From Calothrix sp. 336/3 (GTDB taxonomy: Bacteria > Cyanobacteriota > Cyanobacteriia > Cyanobacteriales > Nostocaceae): a DNA stretch of 64,000 nt. The position numbers and the translations under genes were made by a program. The stretch lies in the NCBI RefSeq assembly GCF_000734895.2, contig NZ_CP011382.1:4194700-4258699 (forward strand), given 5' to 3'. The notes under the pieces are model-generated. The model was not told where the DNA came from. It made no database searches and saw only the letters and a list, made by a program, of their open reading frames with translations. Shown here piece by piece: positions 1 through 8,545 of the stretch; position 1 is the first letter of the stretch, and each line of letters opens with the position of its first letter.

Positions 1-592
1 AAGCCAAGTCTATCAGTCCGTCCAGAATTGCCGCAGCCACCACCACGCATCCTTTACGACCATCAATAGTAATATTTGGTATCAGCGAATCCCTGAGATG
101 TTCCTTAGCTTCTTCTGCACCAATAAATCCCGCAGGAGTAGCTACGATTAATGCAGGTCTGATTTCTTCTGCTTCTACTAATCGTACCAAGGAAGCCAGA
201 GCAGTCTGGGACTGTCCAATCACAAACACTCCTTCTGGATAGCGTTTGGCTAAATTTTCTATACCCCAAGCGACTCTTGTCTTTTCTTTTTGGGGTCGTG
301 GAGGTATGTCCATGGTGCAATATATTTCATTGGCAAAGGTATTTTGAATACTTTCAGCAATACCAACTTGTGCCATGGGAACGTCTACGATAATGGTAGT
401 TCTTGAGGCTAAGGCTGCTGCTGCCGCTTGTAAAGCACGCTCGGAAAATTGGATTAATGATGCGTACTCAAAATCAGCTGTTGCATATATCACTCGCCTG
501 ACGATTTCATATTCTGCGGGTGAAAAAACATGATCACCGATTTCACTATCGATGATTGCCAGACTTTGAGCATCAGTTACGTGCCATTCCAT
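1..592 (-). CDS. cobH: Precorrin-8X methylmutase (partial, 3' end outside window)
   Basis: This enzyme moves the C-11 methyl group of precorrin-8X to C-12, giving hydrogenobyrinate in cobalamin synthesis. About 197 codons are visible from the ATG at 592 and the frame is open to the left edge. The family is about 210 residues long, so only a few residues are missing. The N-terminal part reads EIVRRVIYATADFEY, followed by the family's conserved TTIIVDVPMAQVGI stretch, and near the edge comes GRKGCVVVAAAILDGL. The histidine described as catalytic in Pseudomonas CobH would fall where Tyr36 stands, in RVIYATADF. This may be normal for cyanobacteria. The 199 bp to the next gene show no clear signal. 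Confidence 0.9.
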   Translation of the reverse strand, partial: MEWHVTDAQSLAIIDSEIGDHVFSPAEYEIVRRVIYATADFEYASLIQFSERALQAAAAALASRTTIIVDVPMAQVGIAESIQNTFANEIYCTMDIPPRPQKEKTRVAWGIENLAKRYPEGVFVIGQSQTALASLVRLVEAEEIRPALIVATPAGFIGAEEAKEHLRDSLIPNITIDGRKGCVVVAAAILDGLIDLA

Positions 593-791
593 TTTGATTC
601 AGCTTTCTGCGACTAGCATTCAGCTTAAGTGAGTCTGTGGTCAAAAGTCTATAGGATTTGAGATTTTTGATTGTGAGGATTTTTTGCTTTAAAAATTTGT
701 ATTCTTGTTCACACCCCCAACCCCTTGCAGAAGTTGAGGATATGAAAAATTAGGGAAACGTAATAAAGCTACCCTTCGTCTGTGGTGGATA

Positions 792-1592
792 TTAAGTTTC
801 TGAAGGAGTAGAACGACTCAGGATGGGCGATAAATAGGCAACTAGCGCCCCAATTAAAAAGCCTGCAATGTTACGTACTAGGGGCAACCATTCAGAAGTT
901 CTAGATACTACTGGTCCAATACCAAAGGCAATAAATAAGATACCCCATAATGGAGAGAAGATTAAAGCCCATTGCCATGCAAATATCTGTCCTTCCCGTC
1001 GTGGTTGAGCGGCAAATCCACAAATCACTCCTCCGACGGTAGAAGTAATTAATGTGAGAATCCACTGCTCCCGTGGCAATCCTGGAACCACTCGACAACC
1101 ATTTTGACGTAGGCAGTTTTTAACTGTGTCTAAAGCTTGGATAATTGCTTGATCTTCACCCTCTTCTCGGACAAAGTATAAATTACCAAATCGAGTTTGC
1201 AACTCAATCCAAAAAGTTCGGGGTAAGTATTCATAGACTGCATCGCCAACGCTAAAGCTGAGAATATTACCCCCACGGGAATCAGCAACGAGGAGAATAC
1301 TTTTATCATCGAGTCCCCAGAAGTTAATCACCGCACGTCCTGGAGTCCGATCGTATTGGGTTAAAACTCTTAGTTTCCAACCTGTTTCTGTCTCAAATTG
1401 TTCTAAATCCTTGACTAACTTTTCCTCTTGTACACCAGTTAGAGATTTTGCTAAGTCTACAACTGGAGTGGGTGTGTCTGGTAATAAGTCAGGATTTTCG
1501 TAAGCGTGAGCGGAGGGTGTCAGCCAAATTGTCCCTGAAAGAAAAATAACTGTGACAAAAAACAAAATTCGTCGCCAAAAACTATATTGCAT
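792..1592 (-). CDS. psb32: Psb32-like TPM-domain membrane protein
   Basis: The 266-residue protein begins with a signal peptide (RRILFFVTVIFLSGTIWLTP, then SAHA). A TPM (TLP18.3/Psb32/MOLO-1) domain follows at about residues 40-165, containing DLAKSLTGVQEEKLVKDLEQ and later DDKSILLVADSRGGN. The C-terminal hundred residues contain two or three hydrophobic helices. Family members in cyanobacteria and plants are thylakoid-lumen proteins that protect photosystem II and speed its repair after photodamage. Plant TLP18.3 has acid phosphatase activity. The lumenal placement of the TPM domain here is inferred from the signal peptide and C-terminal anchor. It stands alone between cobH and dciA. Confidence 0.85.
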   Translation of the reverse strand: MQYSFWRRILFFVTVIFLSGTIWLTPSAHAYENPDLLPDTPTPVVDLAKSLTGVQEEKLVKDLEQFETETGWKLRVLTQYDRTPGRAVINFWGLDDKSILLVADSRGGNILSFSVGDAVYEYLPRTFWIELQTRFGNLYFVREEGEDQAIIQALDTVKNCLRQNGCRVVPGLPREQWILTLITSTVGGVICGFAAQPRREGQIFAWQWALIFSPLWGILFIAFGIGPVVSRTSEWLPLVRNIAGFLIGALVAYLSPILSRSTPSET

Positions 1593-2121
1593 GGGCTTTT
1601 TTTATACCAATAATCTCCACTGTCAAGGTTAGTTAGCACCGTCAGATGGTTGTTACAGGGTAAAAATGGGAAGAAACAGTGTCTAGCTGTTTACCTACTT
1701 TTTTGCCTAGTGATTTTCTGAGTGGTGTACTTTTGAGGAAAAAGGGGGGAGGGAAAAAGATGACTCTCAGTCAATACGGTTCAGTTAAGGGTAAGCTGCG
1801 ACACATCTATTTTTTATATAAGACGTGGGTAGGATGCCCACACTACAATCATTCTGCGTTTTTAACTTATATAATTTAGCTGCACACAGCTTATTTAGTT
1901 CTGAAATATCTCCCAACGCTTATCTTTTAACTCTCCATCTTTTCCTGCAATTAGCAAAAATTTATTTTTTGCAAGATGACTTTTGTACTATTTGAGAGCA
2001 AATAGTAGGGGTAAAGTAATAATTCTTTACAGTTTGTAACTTTAATCTAATCTATTTTACCTGAGTCAAGGGAAGTTTTCGTGGTTGAGGAGGTAGGAAT
2101 TCTCATCTTGCCCAGGTTTGA
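1593..2121. other. Intergenic region without a supported gene
   Basis: These 529 bp lie between the divergent or unrelated ends of psb32 and the dciA-like gene. A 66-codon frame (1679-1879, GTG start) has no ribosome-binding site and no recognisable protein features. Around 1824-1845 there is a small hairpin (GTGGG TAGGATG CCCAC). The same GTAGGATGC word recurs at about 6562, so it is probably a dispersed cyanobacterial repeat. Nothing else stands out. Confidence 0.5.
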
Positions 2122-2676
2122 TTATGACTGAGAGAATTTTTTGCCAGCACAAAGGGAGCAAACACCCCAGCGTTGCAGTTCTCCACTCGGTGTTGGACAT
2201 TGGCATTGGGGGCAGTGTGGTAAACCTTGCGATCGCCCTTTAATTGTCTGTGCCCAATCACTAAATGCCAAAGATGCAGTTTTATGCTTATTTGTCAAGG
2301 ATGGGCGTTGATTTATTTGTCGATGGAGATAACTGGGATGTTGTTGAGGAGAGTTATCCGTGGGAGGGTTGGCGATCGCCTTCGCTATTTGCCAGCCATT
2401 TGTAGAGAAGCGGATATCTAGTAAGGGTGTGGGTAAAACAGCATTGATTTTGACAAGTAATTTCTGTCGCTCAAAAGTTAAATTCTGCGCCCAAGCAGCA
2501 CTAGAAGTGGCGACTTTCAATACATCTCGTTGAATAGACAGGGGTTTGGCGTGGCTCGCGATTACTTTGCCCACAATTTCCGCCCAATGTCTGAGCAAAA
2601 TCTGTACAGGTTGCTCTTGATACTGAGTTTGAATTTGGAGAACATCAAGGATATTAGTTACGGATTTTAAAGACAT
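2122..2676 (-). CDS. DciA-like DUF721 protein with C-terminal zinc ribbon
   Basis: The protein belongs to the DUF721/DciA family. The core, about residues 1-95 from Met29 of the longest frame, contains SVTNILDVLQIQTQY, LLRHWAEIVGKVIASHAKPL and DVLKVATSSAAWAQNLTFER, the typical W-x-x-I-V-G and S-x-W-A-x-x-L blocks. DciA loads or activates the replicative helicase DnaB in bacteria that lack DnaC and DnaI. After a Gln/Ser/Pro-rich linker the protein ends in CPQCQC and CSLC, a probable zinc ribbon absent from short DciA proteins. I chose the ATG at 2676 because the extra N-terminal 28 residues (start 2760) are not family-like. The gene lies downstream of vipp1 on the same strand. Confidence 0.8.
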   Translation of the reverse strand: MSLKSVTNILDVLQIQTQYQEQPVQILLRHWAEIVGKVIASHAKPLSIQRDVLKVATSSAAWAQNLTFERQKLLVKINAVLPTPLLDIRFSTNGWQIAKAIANPPTDNSPQQHPSYLHRQINQRPSLTNKHKTASLAFSDWAQTIKGRSQGLPHCPQCQCPTPSGELQRWGVCSLCAGKKFSQS

Positions 2677-2925
2677 TCTCTTGTCATTACCATGAACTGT
2701 TGACTCCACAGCATCCAAAAACTGAGTTTTTATCTGCTTTTTGCCAGAGAAGTGAGGCAAAATACTCTTTTCTTAGCATTTTCCTTCCCTGTGTAGATTT
2801 TTAAAGACTTATTCTCTTTGTGAAGACTGCTAATGGCTAATAGGCAGAGAACAAAAGTTCATTCGTCATTAGCAATTAGCAATCACCAAGAAGACCAAAA
2901 TATAAGTAATTATCCCGGTTTGATA

Positions 2926-3714
2926 TTACATTTGGTCTAATTGTTTTTTTAAAGATTCCAATTCTGCATCCAAAACTTCCTTGGGTTGGGCAGTTGGTTG
3001 GGCAGCCTGTTGGGGATTTTGTTGGGGTGGTAGTGCTTGTTGAGGTGTACTTTGGGGAGCAAGTAACTGCTGTTTCATTGCCTCTAACTCCAAATCTACA
3101 TCACTGCCAGATTCGAGAGCCGCAAATTGTTGCTCTAAGTCAGCACCAACGATTTCTGCTGCCGATTGGGCGCGAGCTTCTTGCATGAGAACTTTTTCTT
3201 CCATGCGCTCGAAAGCTGCCATGGCGCTACTAGAATTCATGCCCTTAACCATACCCTGTAACTGTTCTTGAGCCTTTGCCGCAGTAATCCGGGCTTTGAG
3301 CATTTCTTTCTTGGTTTTTGCCTCAGAAATTTTGCTTTCTAGCTGTACCAGATTCCGTTTGAGACTTTCAACCTGTACAGTTTGTTGATCCAAACTAGTT
3401 TTCAGGGATGTGGAAGTATCGCTAAAGCTCTTTTTGCGTTCTAGGGCTTGTCTTGCCAGGTTTTCATCGCCTTTTTGCAGGGCTAATTGGGCGTTCCGTT
3501 GCCATTTGTTGATTTCGTTTTGCGCGTCGCTATACTGCTTTTCAGTACGTTTTTGGGCAGCGATCGCCTGGGCAACTCCCTGACGTAGTTGTACTAAGTC
3601 TTCCTGCATTTCCAGGATGGCTTGTTCCAGCATTTTCTCTGGATCTTCAGCCTTGCTGACTAAATCATTCAGGTTGGCACCGACAACACGTTTAATACGA
3701 TCAAATAATCCCAT
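2926..3714 (-). CDS. vipp1: Vipp1/IM30, ESCRT-III-like membrane-remodelling protein
   Basis: The 262-residue PspA/IM30 family protein begins MGLFDRIKRVVGANLNDLVS with the membrane-binding amphipathic helix 0. Long coiled-coil helices follow to about residue 215, including EDPEKMLEQAILEMQEDLVQLRQ. A Gln/Pro-rich linker and a final helix (LDAELESLKKQLDQM) form the C-terminal extension that separates Vipp1 from PspA. Vipp1 forms rings and rods on the inner and thylakoid membranes and is needed for thylakoid biogenesis and stress protection. AAAGGAA lies just upstream of the ATG. The PspA paralogue is 254 bp upstream on the same strand. No PspF- or PspBC-like genes are nearby. Confidence 0.93.
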   Translation of the reverse strand: MGLFDRIKRVVGANLNDLVSKAEDPEKMLEQAILEMQEDLVQLRQGVAQAIAAQKRTEKQYSDAQNEINKWQRNAQLALQKGDENLARQALERKKSFSDTSTSLKTSLDQQTVQVESLKRNLVQLESKISEAKTKKEMLKARITAAKAQEQLQGMVKGMNSSSAMAAFERMEEKVLMQEARAQSAAEIVGADLEQQFAALESGSDVDLELEAMKQQLLAPQSTPQQALPPQQNPQQAAQPTAQPKEVLDAELESLKKQLDQM

Positions 3715-3968
3715 AATTTTTGGTTCCTTTGGAGATTTACGCGCTCTATAACTGCAAGCACTATGACGATATAGTTAACTAAGCCAACTTCGCTGGATAT
3801 CAAAATTATGCGCCTCTGTGCGTCAAGCTGACCCAGGAAGGTTGAGATTAGCTAAGTACTATTTTTAGCTACCTATTTAAATGTAATCTTTCCAGACTGT
3901 TTCAGTCCTCCCCACAACCCCTTATTCTTAGAATATTCTTCCTAGTCAGGAATTGACGAATATTGCTT

Positions 3969-4646
3969 TTAGCTTCCTGGTAGTTCTTTTGTATTATTAG
4001 CTAGTTGAGCTTTGATTTGGGATATTTCCGCATCGATATCATTGCTATCAGCCAGGGAAAGAAATTTTTTCTCTAAATCATCTGTACCAGTTATGGCGAT
4101 CGCCTCCGCTTGAGCCTCTAATTGCATAACTTTTTCTTCCATCCGCTCAAAAGCATTAATACTGCTAGAGGTGTCACCCAGTAACTCTTGTAATTTCACA
4201 GATGCTTCTGCTGAACGCGCACGGGCAATATACATCGCTTTTTTGGCGCGGATTTCGTTCATTTTCAATTCCAGCGATCGCATATCTTGTTTGAGCTGAT
4301 TCACAACAATACTTTGCTGTTGAATTTGACTCGTTAGAGCCTCAGCCGTTTCTTGATAAGCATGACGTTTTGTCAGAGCATCTCTGGCTAGGGGTTCATC
4401 ACCTTTTTGTAATGCCACCTGAGCATGACGATACCATTGTTCTGATGTCGATTGGGCTTGGGCAGCTTGTCTTTCCGTACGCTTTTGGGTAGCGATCGCC
4501 ACTGCTGCTGCTTGTCGTAGTTGCACCAAATTAGCCTGCATTTCCGTCACAGCTTGCTCCAAAATCTTTTCTGGATCTTCTGCTTGGCGCACCTTATCGT
4601 TAATATTGGCACGAATCACCCGTGAAATACGGTCAATGAACCCCAT
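3969..4646 (-). CDS. pspA: PspA-like phage-shock protein A paralogue
   Basis: The 225-residue PspA/IM30 protein is closely related to its neighbour vipp1. It shares the N-terminal amphipathic helix (MGFIDRISRVIRANINDKV), the EDPEKILEQAVTEMQANLVQLRQ block and the AFERMEEKVMQLEAQAEA block. It stops soon after the coiled coil at IDAEISQIKAQLANN, so it lacks the Vipp1 C-terminal helix and linker and is the PspA-type member. PspA proteins coat damaged membranes and limit proton leakage. In cyanobacteria both paralogues are usually present, and Vipp1 is thought to derive from PspA duplication. It starts 77 bp downstream of the SPOR-like gene and could share its transcript. Confidence 0.88.
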   Translation of the reverse strand: MGFIDRISRVIRANINDKVRQAEDPEKILEQAVTEMQANLVQLRQAAAVAIATQKRTERQAAQAQSTSEQWYRHAQVALQKGDEPLARDALTKRHAYQETAEALTSQIQQQSIVVNQLKQDMRSLELKMNEIRAKKAMYIARARSAEASVKLQELLGDTSSSINAFERMEEKVMQLEAQAEAIAITGTDDLEKKFLSLADSNDIDAEISQIKAQLANNTKELPGS

Positions 4647-4723
4647 AGCGACTCTGATTTGTATTAGGTAATAAGGAATGGGGAATATAAAAACATCCTG
4701 CTTCTTATCCCCCTACATCAAGC

Positions 4724-5902
4724 TTACTGAATTCTTGCCTTAATCCCTTTGGCTTGTAACTCTTTCACCAATTGTTGAGCTTTCTCTTTACTGGTGACTG
4801 CTCCAAGGAAAATCAATTTACCGTCATCGGATACGTAAGCGTCGGCAATTGCTTGACGTGCTTTGGCAAATACCTGTTGACTCTGATTTTCGGTGACTAC
4901 GTGAAAATAACCATCTGCCCCAGGTTTAATTTCTGCAACAGGAACTTCCACTGCTGGTTTTGGGGTGACAGCAGCTGGGATGGGTGTATTGACTGGGGGC
5001 AATTTTTCCGGTGGTTTGATAGCTGTGGTAGTACTAGGGCTAGCTGGCGCAGATGGTATGGGTGTATTTACTGCTATCGGCTTTTCTTTAGGTGTTAAAC
5101 CAACTACATCATTAGCATCTCGAACTTCCGGAAACTCCTGCTCCGCCAAGTTGGGATACTTAGGCATGGGAGTTAATTGTTCTTGGGCAGTGTTGCCGTT
5201 AATATTACTAGCTGTGGAATCGCTAGATTTACCTTGAAATAATTCTTTCAGGCTATGTAATGATAATTTTTGAGGGTTAAAAATGGCATATCCCAGAGTC
5301 AGACTAGCCAGCAAGAGTAAGAGAACGGAGCCAATACCCAAGGGTGAAAGTAGACTATCGTTTGTAGTATTTTGTTTTTGATTTTTACTTTGTTGTTCTT
5401 CTGTCAAACTGCGTAACAGAGCTTCAGAAGATTCCAGGAAATCGTCGGGAGTTTGGGGAGGATTATCTGTGGGAGTGATGTGAGTTTCTGGGAATGCGTC
5501 TGGTGCTGTTTCCGATTGCCAAGCAGGAACGATGCTCCCAGAATTTTGGGGAAGGGGGGATACTTCTGGGGGGGATGGGTTGGTAGCTTTCCCCAAGGTT
5601 GTGAAAGAAATATTTCGGGGATGATCTGATGCTGTCGTTGCTCCTGGGGGTTTCATTCCCGTAGTTGTGATGATTTGGGAGCTTGAGATTTCCCCTGGGG
5701 GTGATACCGCCACAGCTTGAGCGCTAGGTGCTTCTGTACGGAATTGATTTGGTGAACGAGATGGGAAACGTGTACGACGATAACGAGTTAACTCCTGATC
5801 TAGCTGTACTTCTAAACTTGCGATCGCTGCTGCCAAAACTGGCTTTAAAGCAGGTGTGTTAGAAGATGCAACACCCATACCTACTAAGGGATTTTGACTC
5901 AT
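4724..5902 (-). CDS. Membrane protein with SPOR-like C-terminal domain
   Basis: The 392-residue protein has a long, Pro/Ser/Thr-rich N-terminal region of about 185 residues with a short helical start (LAAAIASLEVQLDQELTRYRR). One transmembrane helix follows (SVLLLLLASLTLGYAIF, about 190-212), then a second Pro/Thr-rich linker with repeats of the type PIPSAPASP and PVNTPIPAAVTP. The last 65 residues (FAKARQAIADAYVSDDGKLI, then SKEKAQQLVKELQAKGIKAR) have the beta-alpha-beta pattern of a SPOR domain, which in other proteins binds glycan strands denuded of stem peptides at division sites. A topology with the SPOR-like domain outside the cytoplasm is inferred. Conserved in cyanobacteria as far as I recall, but without a known function. 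Confidence 0.75.
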   Translation of the reverse strand: MSQNPLVGMGVASSNTPALKPVLAAAIASLEVQLDQELTRYRRTRFPSRSPNQFRTEAPSAQAVAVSPPGEISSSQIITTTGMKPPGATTASDHPRNISFTTLGKATNPSPPEVSPLPQNSGSIVPAWQSETAPDAFPETHITPTDNPPQTPDDFLESSEALLRSLTEEQQSKNQKQNTTNDSLLSPLGIGSVLLLLLASLTLGYAIFNPQKLSLHSLKELFQGKSSDSTASNINGNTAQEQLTPMPKYPNLAEQEFPEVRDANDVVGLTPKEKPIAVNTPIPSAPASPSTTTAIKPPEKLPPVNTPIPAAVTPKPAVEVPVAEIKPGADGYFHVVTENQSQQVFAKARQAIADAYVSDDGKLIFLGAVTSKEKAQQLVKELQAKGIKARIQ

Positions 5903-6170
5903 CGCTTCTCTGCCTCAAACCTAGACTGCCGGATAGATCATAAGCTGTTAGCAATCAACAGTCATCTTTTTGCTGTATGTATTCTGATGAGAATTCCTCC
6001 ACTTTGTTGAGGAGTAATCCCCAAATTCTCACCTTTGATAACTAAAAGCCCTGTTTTCAAGATACATCACAATGCAAATCCCTAACCTTCAGACCATAAT
6101 TCATCACCCACTTTGAGATACATTATTTCTGTGTGTCAACTTTAGTTAAGAATGTCAAATGGAAACTGGA

Positions 6171-6500
6171 ATGAGTAAGGGTGTAATAAATATCACCGAT
6201 GGGGAGTTTGAAAACGAAGTTTTACAATCTCAGACACCCGTATTAGTATACTTTTGGGCTGACTGGTGTGGTCCTTGTAAACTAATGGCTCCCTTGTTAA
6301 ATGCGGTTGCTAACAACTATGGCGATCGCCTAAAAATTGTCAAAATGGAGGTTGACCCCAATCCCCAGACTGTGAAACAGTATCAAGTTGAAGGTGTACC
6401 AGCATTTCGTCTAATTCAAGATAAACAACTCCTGGCATCTACAGAAGGGGCAATTGGTAAGGATAAGTTAATCAGCTTTATTGAAAGTGGTTTAAATTAG
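6171..6500 (+). CDS. Thioredoxin-family protein (WCGPCK)
   Basis: A single thioredoxin fold with the redox motif WADWCGPCK, Cys33 and Cys36 counted from the chosen start, and the cis-proline loop GVPAFR. The in-frame ATG at 6159 would add only four residues (METG). I prefer the second ATG at 6171 because MSKGVINITDGEFENEVL matches the usual N-terminus of this cyanobacterial group. No signal peptide is present, so it should act in the cytoplasm as a thiol-disulfide reductant. The redox partner cannot be deduced from the neighbours. A 220 bp gap with no obvious signal separates it from the downstream aminotransferase gene. Confidence 0.9.
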   Translation: MSKGVINITDGEFENEVLQSQTPVLVYFWADWCGPCKLMAPLLNAVANNYGDRLKIVKMEVDPNPQTVKQYQVEGVPAFRLIQDKQLLASTEGAIGKDKLISFIESGLN

Positions 6501-6720
6501 GGAATTTCCCATGGAAAATTTGTTGTGGGAGTATCTTGCTCCCTACTTTCATTCCTGAACCGGGTAGGATGCTCACAATAAAATAAATTTACACATTTGC
6601 GATGCTCTCTTGTTTGCGTCAGCTATAAAGATGCATGAGTCAGGGAAAGGGAACAGGTGGATTCTGTCTGTTAATTAACCTGATTACCCATTCCCTAATT
6701 ACCCATTAGCCACTCCCTAA

Positions 6721-7914
6721 ATGACAAATATTAAGTTTGCCCAACGTTTACAAGCTCTACAAGGCAATGTCTTTGCGGATATGGACAAAGCGAAGGCAAA
6801 AGCTCTGACTCTCGGACGTGATTTAATTGACTTATCCTTGGGTTCTTCCGATTTGCCTGCTGCTGTTCAGGTTGTGGAGGCGATCGCCAATTCTCTCTAT
6901 GACTCTAGTACCCATGGTTATTTATTATTCAATGGCACGAGGGAGTTTCGTCAAGCTGCGGCAAGGTGGTATGAAACCAAATTTGGCATTGCGGTAGATG
7001 CAGAGACAGAAGTTTTACCCCTAATAGGCTCCCAGGAAGGTACTGCCCACTTACCTTTGGCGGTGTTGAATCCGGGAGATTATGCCCTTTTACTCGATCC
7101 GGGCTACCCTTCCCACGCTGGGGGTGTATATTTAGCGAGTGGGCAAATTTACCCAATGCCGTTGTTAGCTGAGAATAATTTTTTACCAAGATTTGCAGAT
7201 ATCCCGGCGGAAATATTGCGCCAATCACGGATGATGGTGTTAAGTTATCCCCATAACCCCACCAGCGCGATCGCCCCCCTATCATTTTTCCAAGAGGCTG
7301 TAGCTTTTTGCCAGCAACATAATTTAGTCTTGGTGCATGATTTTCCCTACGTGGATTTAGTGTTTGACAGCACCAACCCCCAATCCTTAGCTCCCTCAAT
7401 TTTGCAAGCAGACCAGGAAAAAAACGTTTCTATCGAGTTTTTCACCCTTTCCAAATCCTACAATATGGGCGGCTTTCGTGTCGGTTATGCCATCGGGAAT
7501 CGAGAACTTATTACTGCCCTGCGTCAAGTCAAAGCTTGTGTTGATTTTAACCAGTACCTCGGCATTCTCAACGGGGCGATCGCGGCTTTAACTGGTTCTC
7601 AAGCAGTTGTGGGAGATGCTGTCAGTAAATTCCGTGAGCGTCGTGATGCTTTTGTCTCTTCTTTATCACGTATCGGTTGGCAGGTTTCCACCCCCAGGGC
7701 AACTATGTATGTATGGGCAAAGCTCCCAGAACCCTGGAGCCAAGACTCAGTATCTTTTTGTACTCAACTTGTGGAAGCGACGGGGGTTGCAGCTTCTCCA
7801 GGAGCAGGTTTTGGCAAATCGGGGGAAGGATATGTTCGCTTTGCTTTAGTTCATGAACCAGCTATTTTAGAAACCGCAGTTCAGAGAATTGCCAGTTTTC
7901 TCTCAGGAGTGTAA
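6721..7914 (+). CDS. Class I/II PLP aminotransferase (LL-diaminopimelate aminotransferase-like)
   Basis: The 397-residue fold-type I PLP enzyme has the family landmarks: LSLGSSDLPA near the N-terminus, GYLLFNGTREFRQAAARWY, LIGSQEGTAHLPLAVLNPGD for cofactor phosphate contact, YPHNPTSAIAP, and the Schiff-base lysine in TLSKSYNMGGFRVGYAIGN at about residue 245. The substrate-binding arginine is in EGYVRFALVHEP. In cyanobacteria this subgroup is commonly labelled LL-diaminopimelate aminotransferase or aspartate aminotransferase. Exact substrate specificity cannot be read from the sequence, so no symbol is given. The ATG at 6721 directly follows a stretch with CCATTCCC/ACCCATTA repeats. The 118 bp to the next ORF contain no strong terminator. 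Confidence 0.85.
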   Translation: MTNIKFAQRLQALQGNVFADMDKAKAKALTLGRDLIDLSLGSSDLPAAVQVVEAIANSLYDSSTHGYLLFNGTREFRQAAARWYETKFGIAVDAETEVLPLIGSQEGTAHLPLAVLNPGDYALLLDPGYPSHAGGVYLASGQIYPMPLLAENNFLPRFADIPAEILRQSRMMVLSYPHNPTSAIAPLSFFQEAVAFCQQHNLVLVHDFPYVDLVFDSTNPQSLAPSILQADQEKNVSIEFFTLSKSYNMGGFRVGYAIGNRELITALRQVKACVDFNQYLGILNGAIAALTGSQAVVGDAVSKFRERRDAFVSSLSRIGWQVSTPRATMYVWAKLPEPWSQDSVSFCTQLVEATGVAASPGAGFGKSGEGYVRFALVHEPAILETAVQRIASFLSGV

Positions 7915-8044
7915 TTTTAAGTTCTTATAAAGTCTTCATGGTAAATTCAAGAGAAATTTAACCACCATCCAGAAAGCTCACGGTTTTTTCACAGTAAACT
8001 ACGTAACAGTAGGTGGACGACGGGAATAGCCGATGGTATTCAAA

Positions 8045-8512
8045 ATGAGACACAATGGTATCAGCCTGATGGTGATTTTAACGATAGCGATCGCCACTTC
8101 TCCAGCACAGGCAACAGAATTTAAGAAGATTAGCCTACCAGAAGTCAAAACTGATAATTCCCATAATCTTAAATCCCTAGGTAAAGGTAATTTGCCAGAG
8201 TTACGGCAGACTGTGGATATTATCACCACAGCTAGTAACTATAAAAGTAAAAATACTGAGCTTACGTATATTTACAAGTATCATAAAAGCCCTAAAAATA
8301 AGGGAGTTTATACCCATACTTATAGTAACTTTTACAGTTATACCAGTCTGACTTCCCAGAATACTCCTGTAAAAAAAGAGATACCAGAACCATCGGTAAT
8401 TGCAGGGGCGATCGCGACAGTATCTATCATGCTCACCCGTTCCAAAATCAAACAGGTTTCTCACTCCGATGAGCTAAAAAATAACTCTTTCCCCAGTAGG
8501 GAGAGCCTATAA
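8045..8512 (+). CDS. Secreted protein with PEP-CTERM-like anchor, function unknown
   Basis: The small protein has an N-terminal signal peptide (MRHNGISLMVILTIAIATSP, then AQA). The middle is polar and Tyr/Ser/Lys-rich with no recognised domain. Near the C-terminus it has IPEPSVIAGAIATVSIML followed by TRSKIKQ, which is the layout of a PEP-CTERM sorting signal: the PEP motif, a hydrophobic helix, then basic residues. About 20 polar residues follow the basic cluster, which is longer than usual. Proteins with this signal are processed by exosortase and often sent to the cell surface or extracellular matrix. I chose the ATG at 8045. The ATG at 8033 adds MVFK. Part of its 3' end recurs in degenerate form at 8918-8941. 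Confidence 0.6.
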   Translation: MRHNGISLMVILTIAIATSPAQATEFKKISLPEVKTDNSHNLKSLGKGNLPELRQTVDIITTASNYKSKNTELTYIYKYHKSPKNKGVYTHTYSNFYSYTSLTSQNTPVKKEIPEPSVIAGAIATVSIMLTRSKIKQVSHSDELKNNSFPSRESL

Positions 8513-8545
8513 TTGAGCTAACATTTATAAAAGTATTGACTCTCG

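Noticed and set aside
1679..1879. 66-codon GTG frame downstream of psb32
   Set aside because: It has no Shine-Dalgarno sequence and no protein-like composition, and it runs through a dispersed GTAGGATGC repeat.
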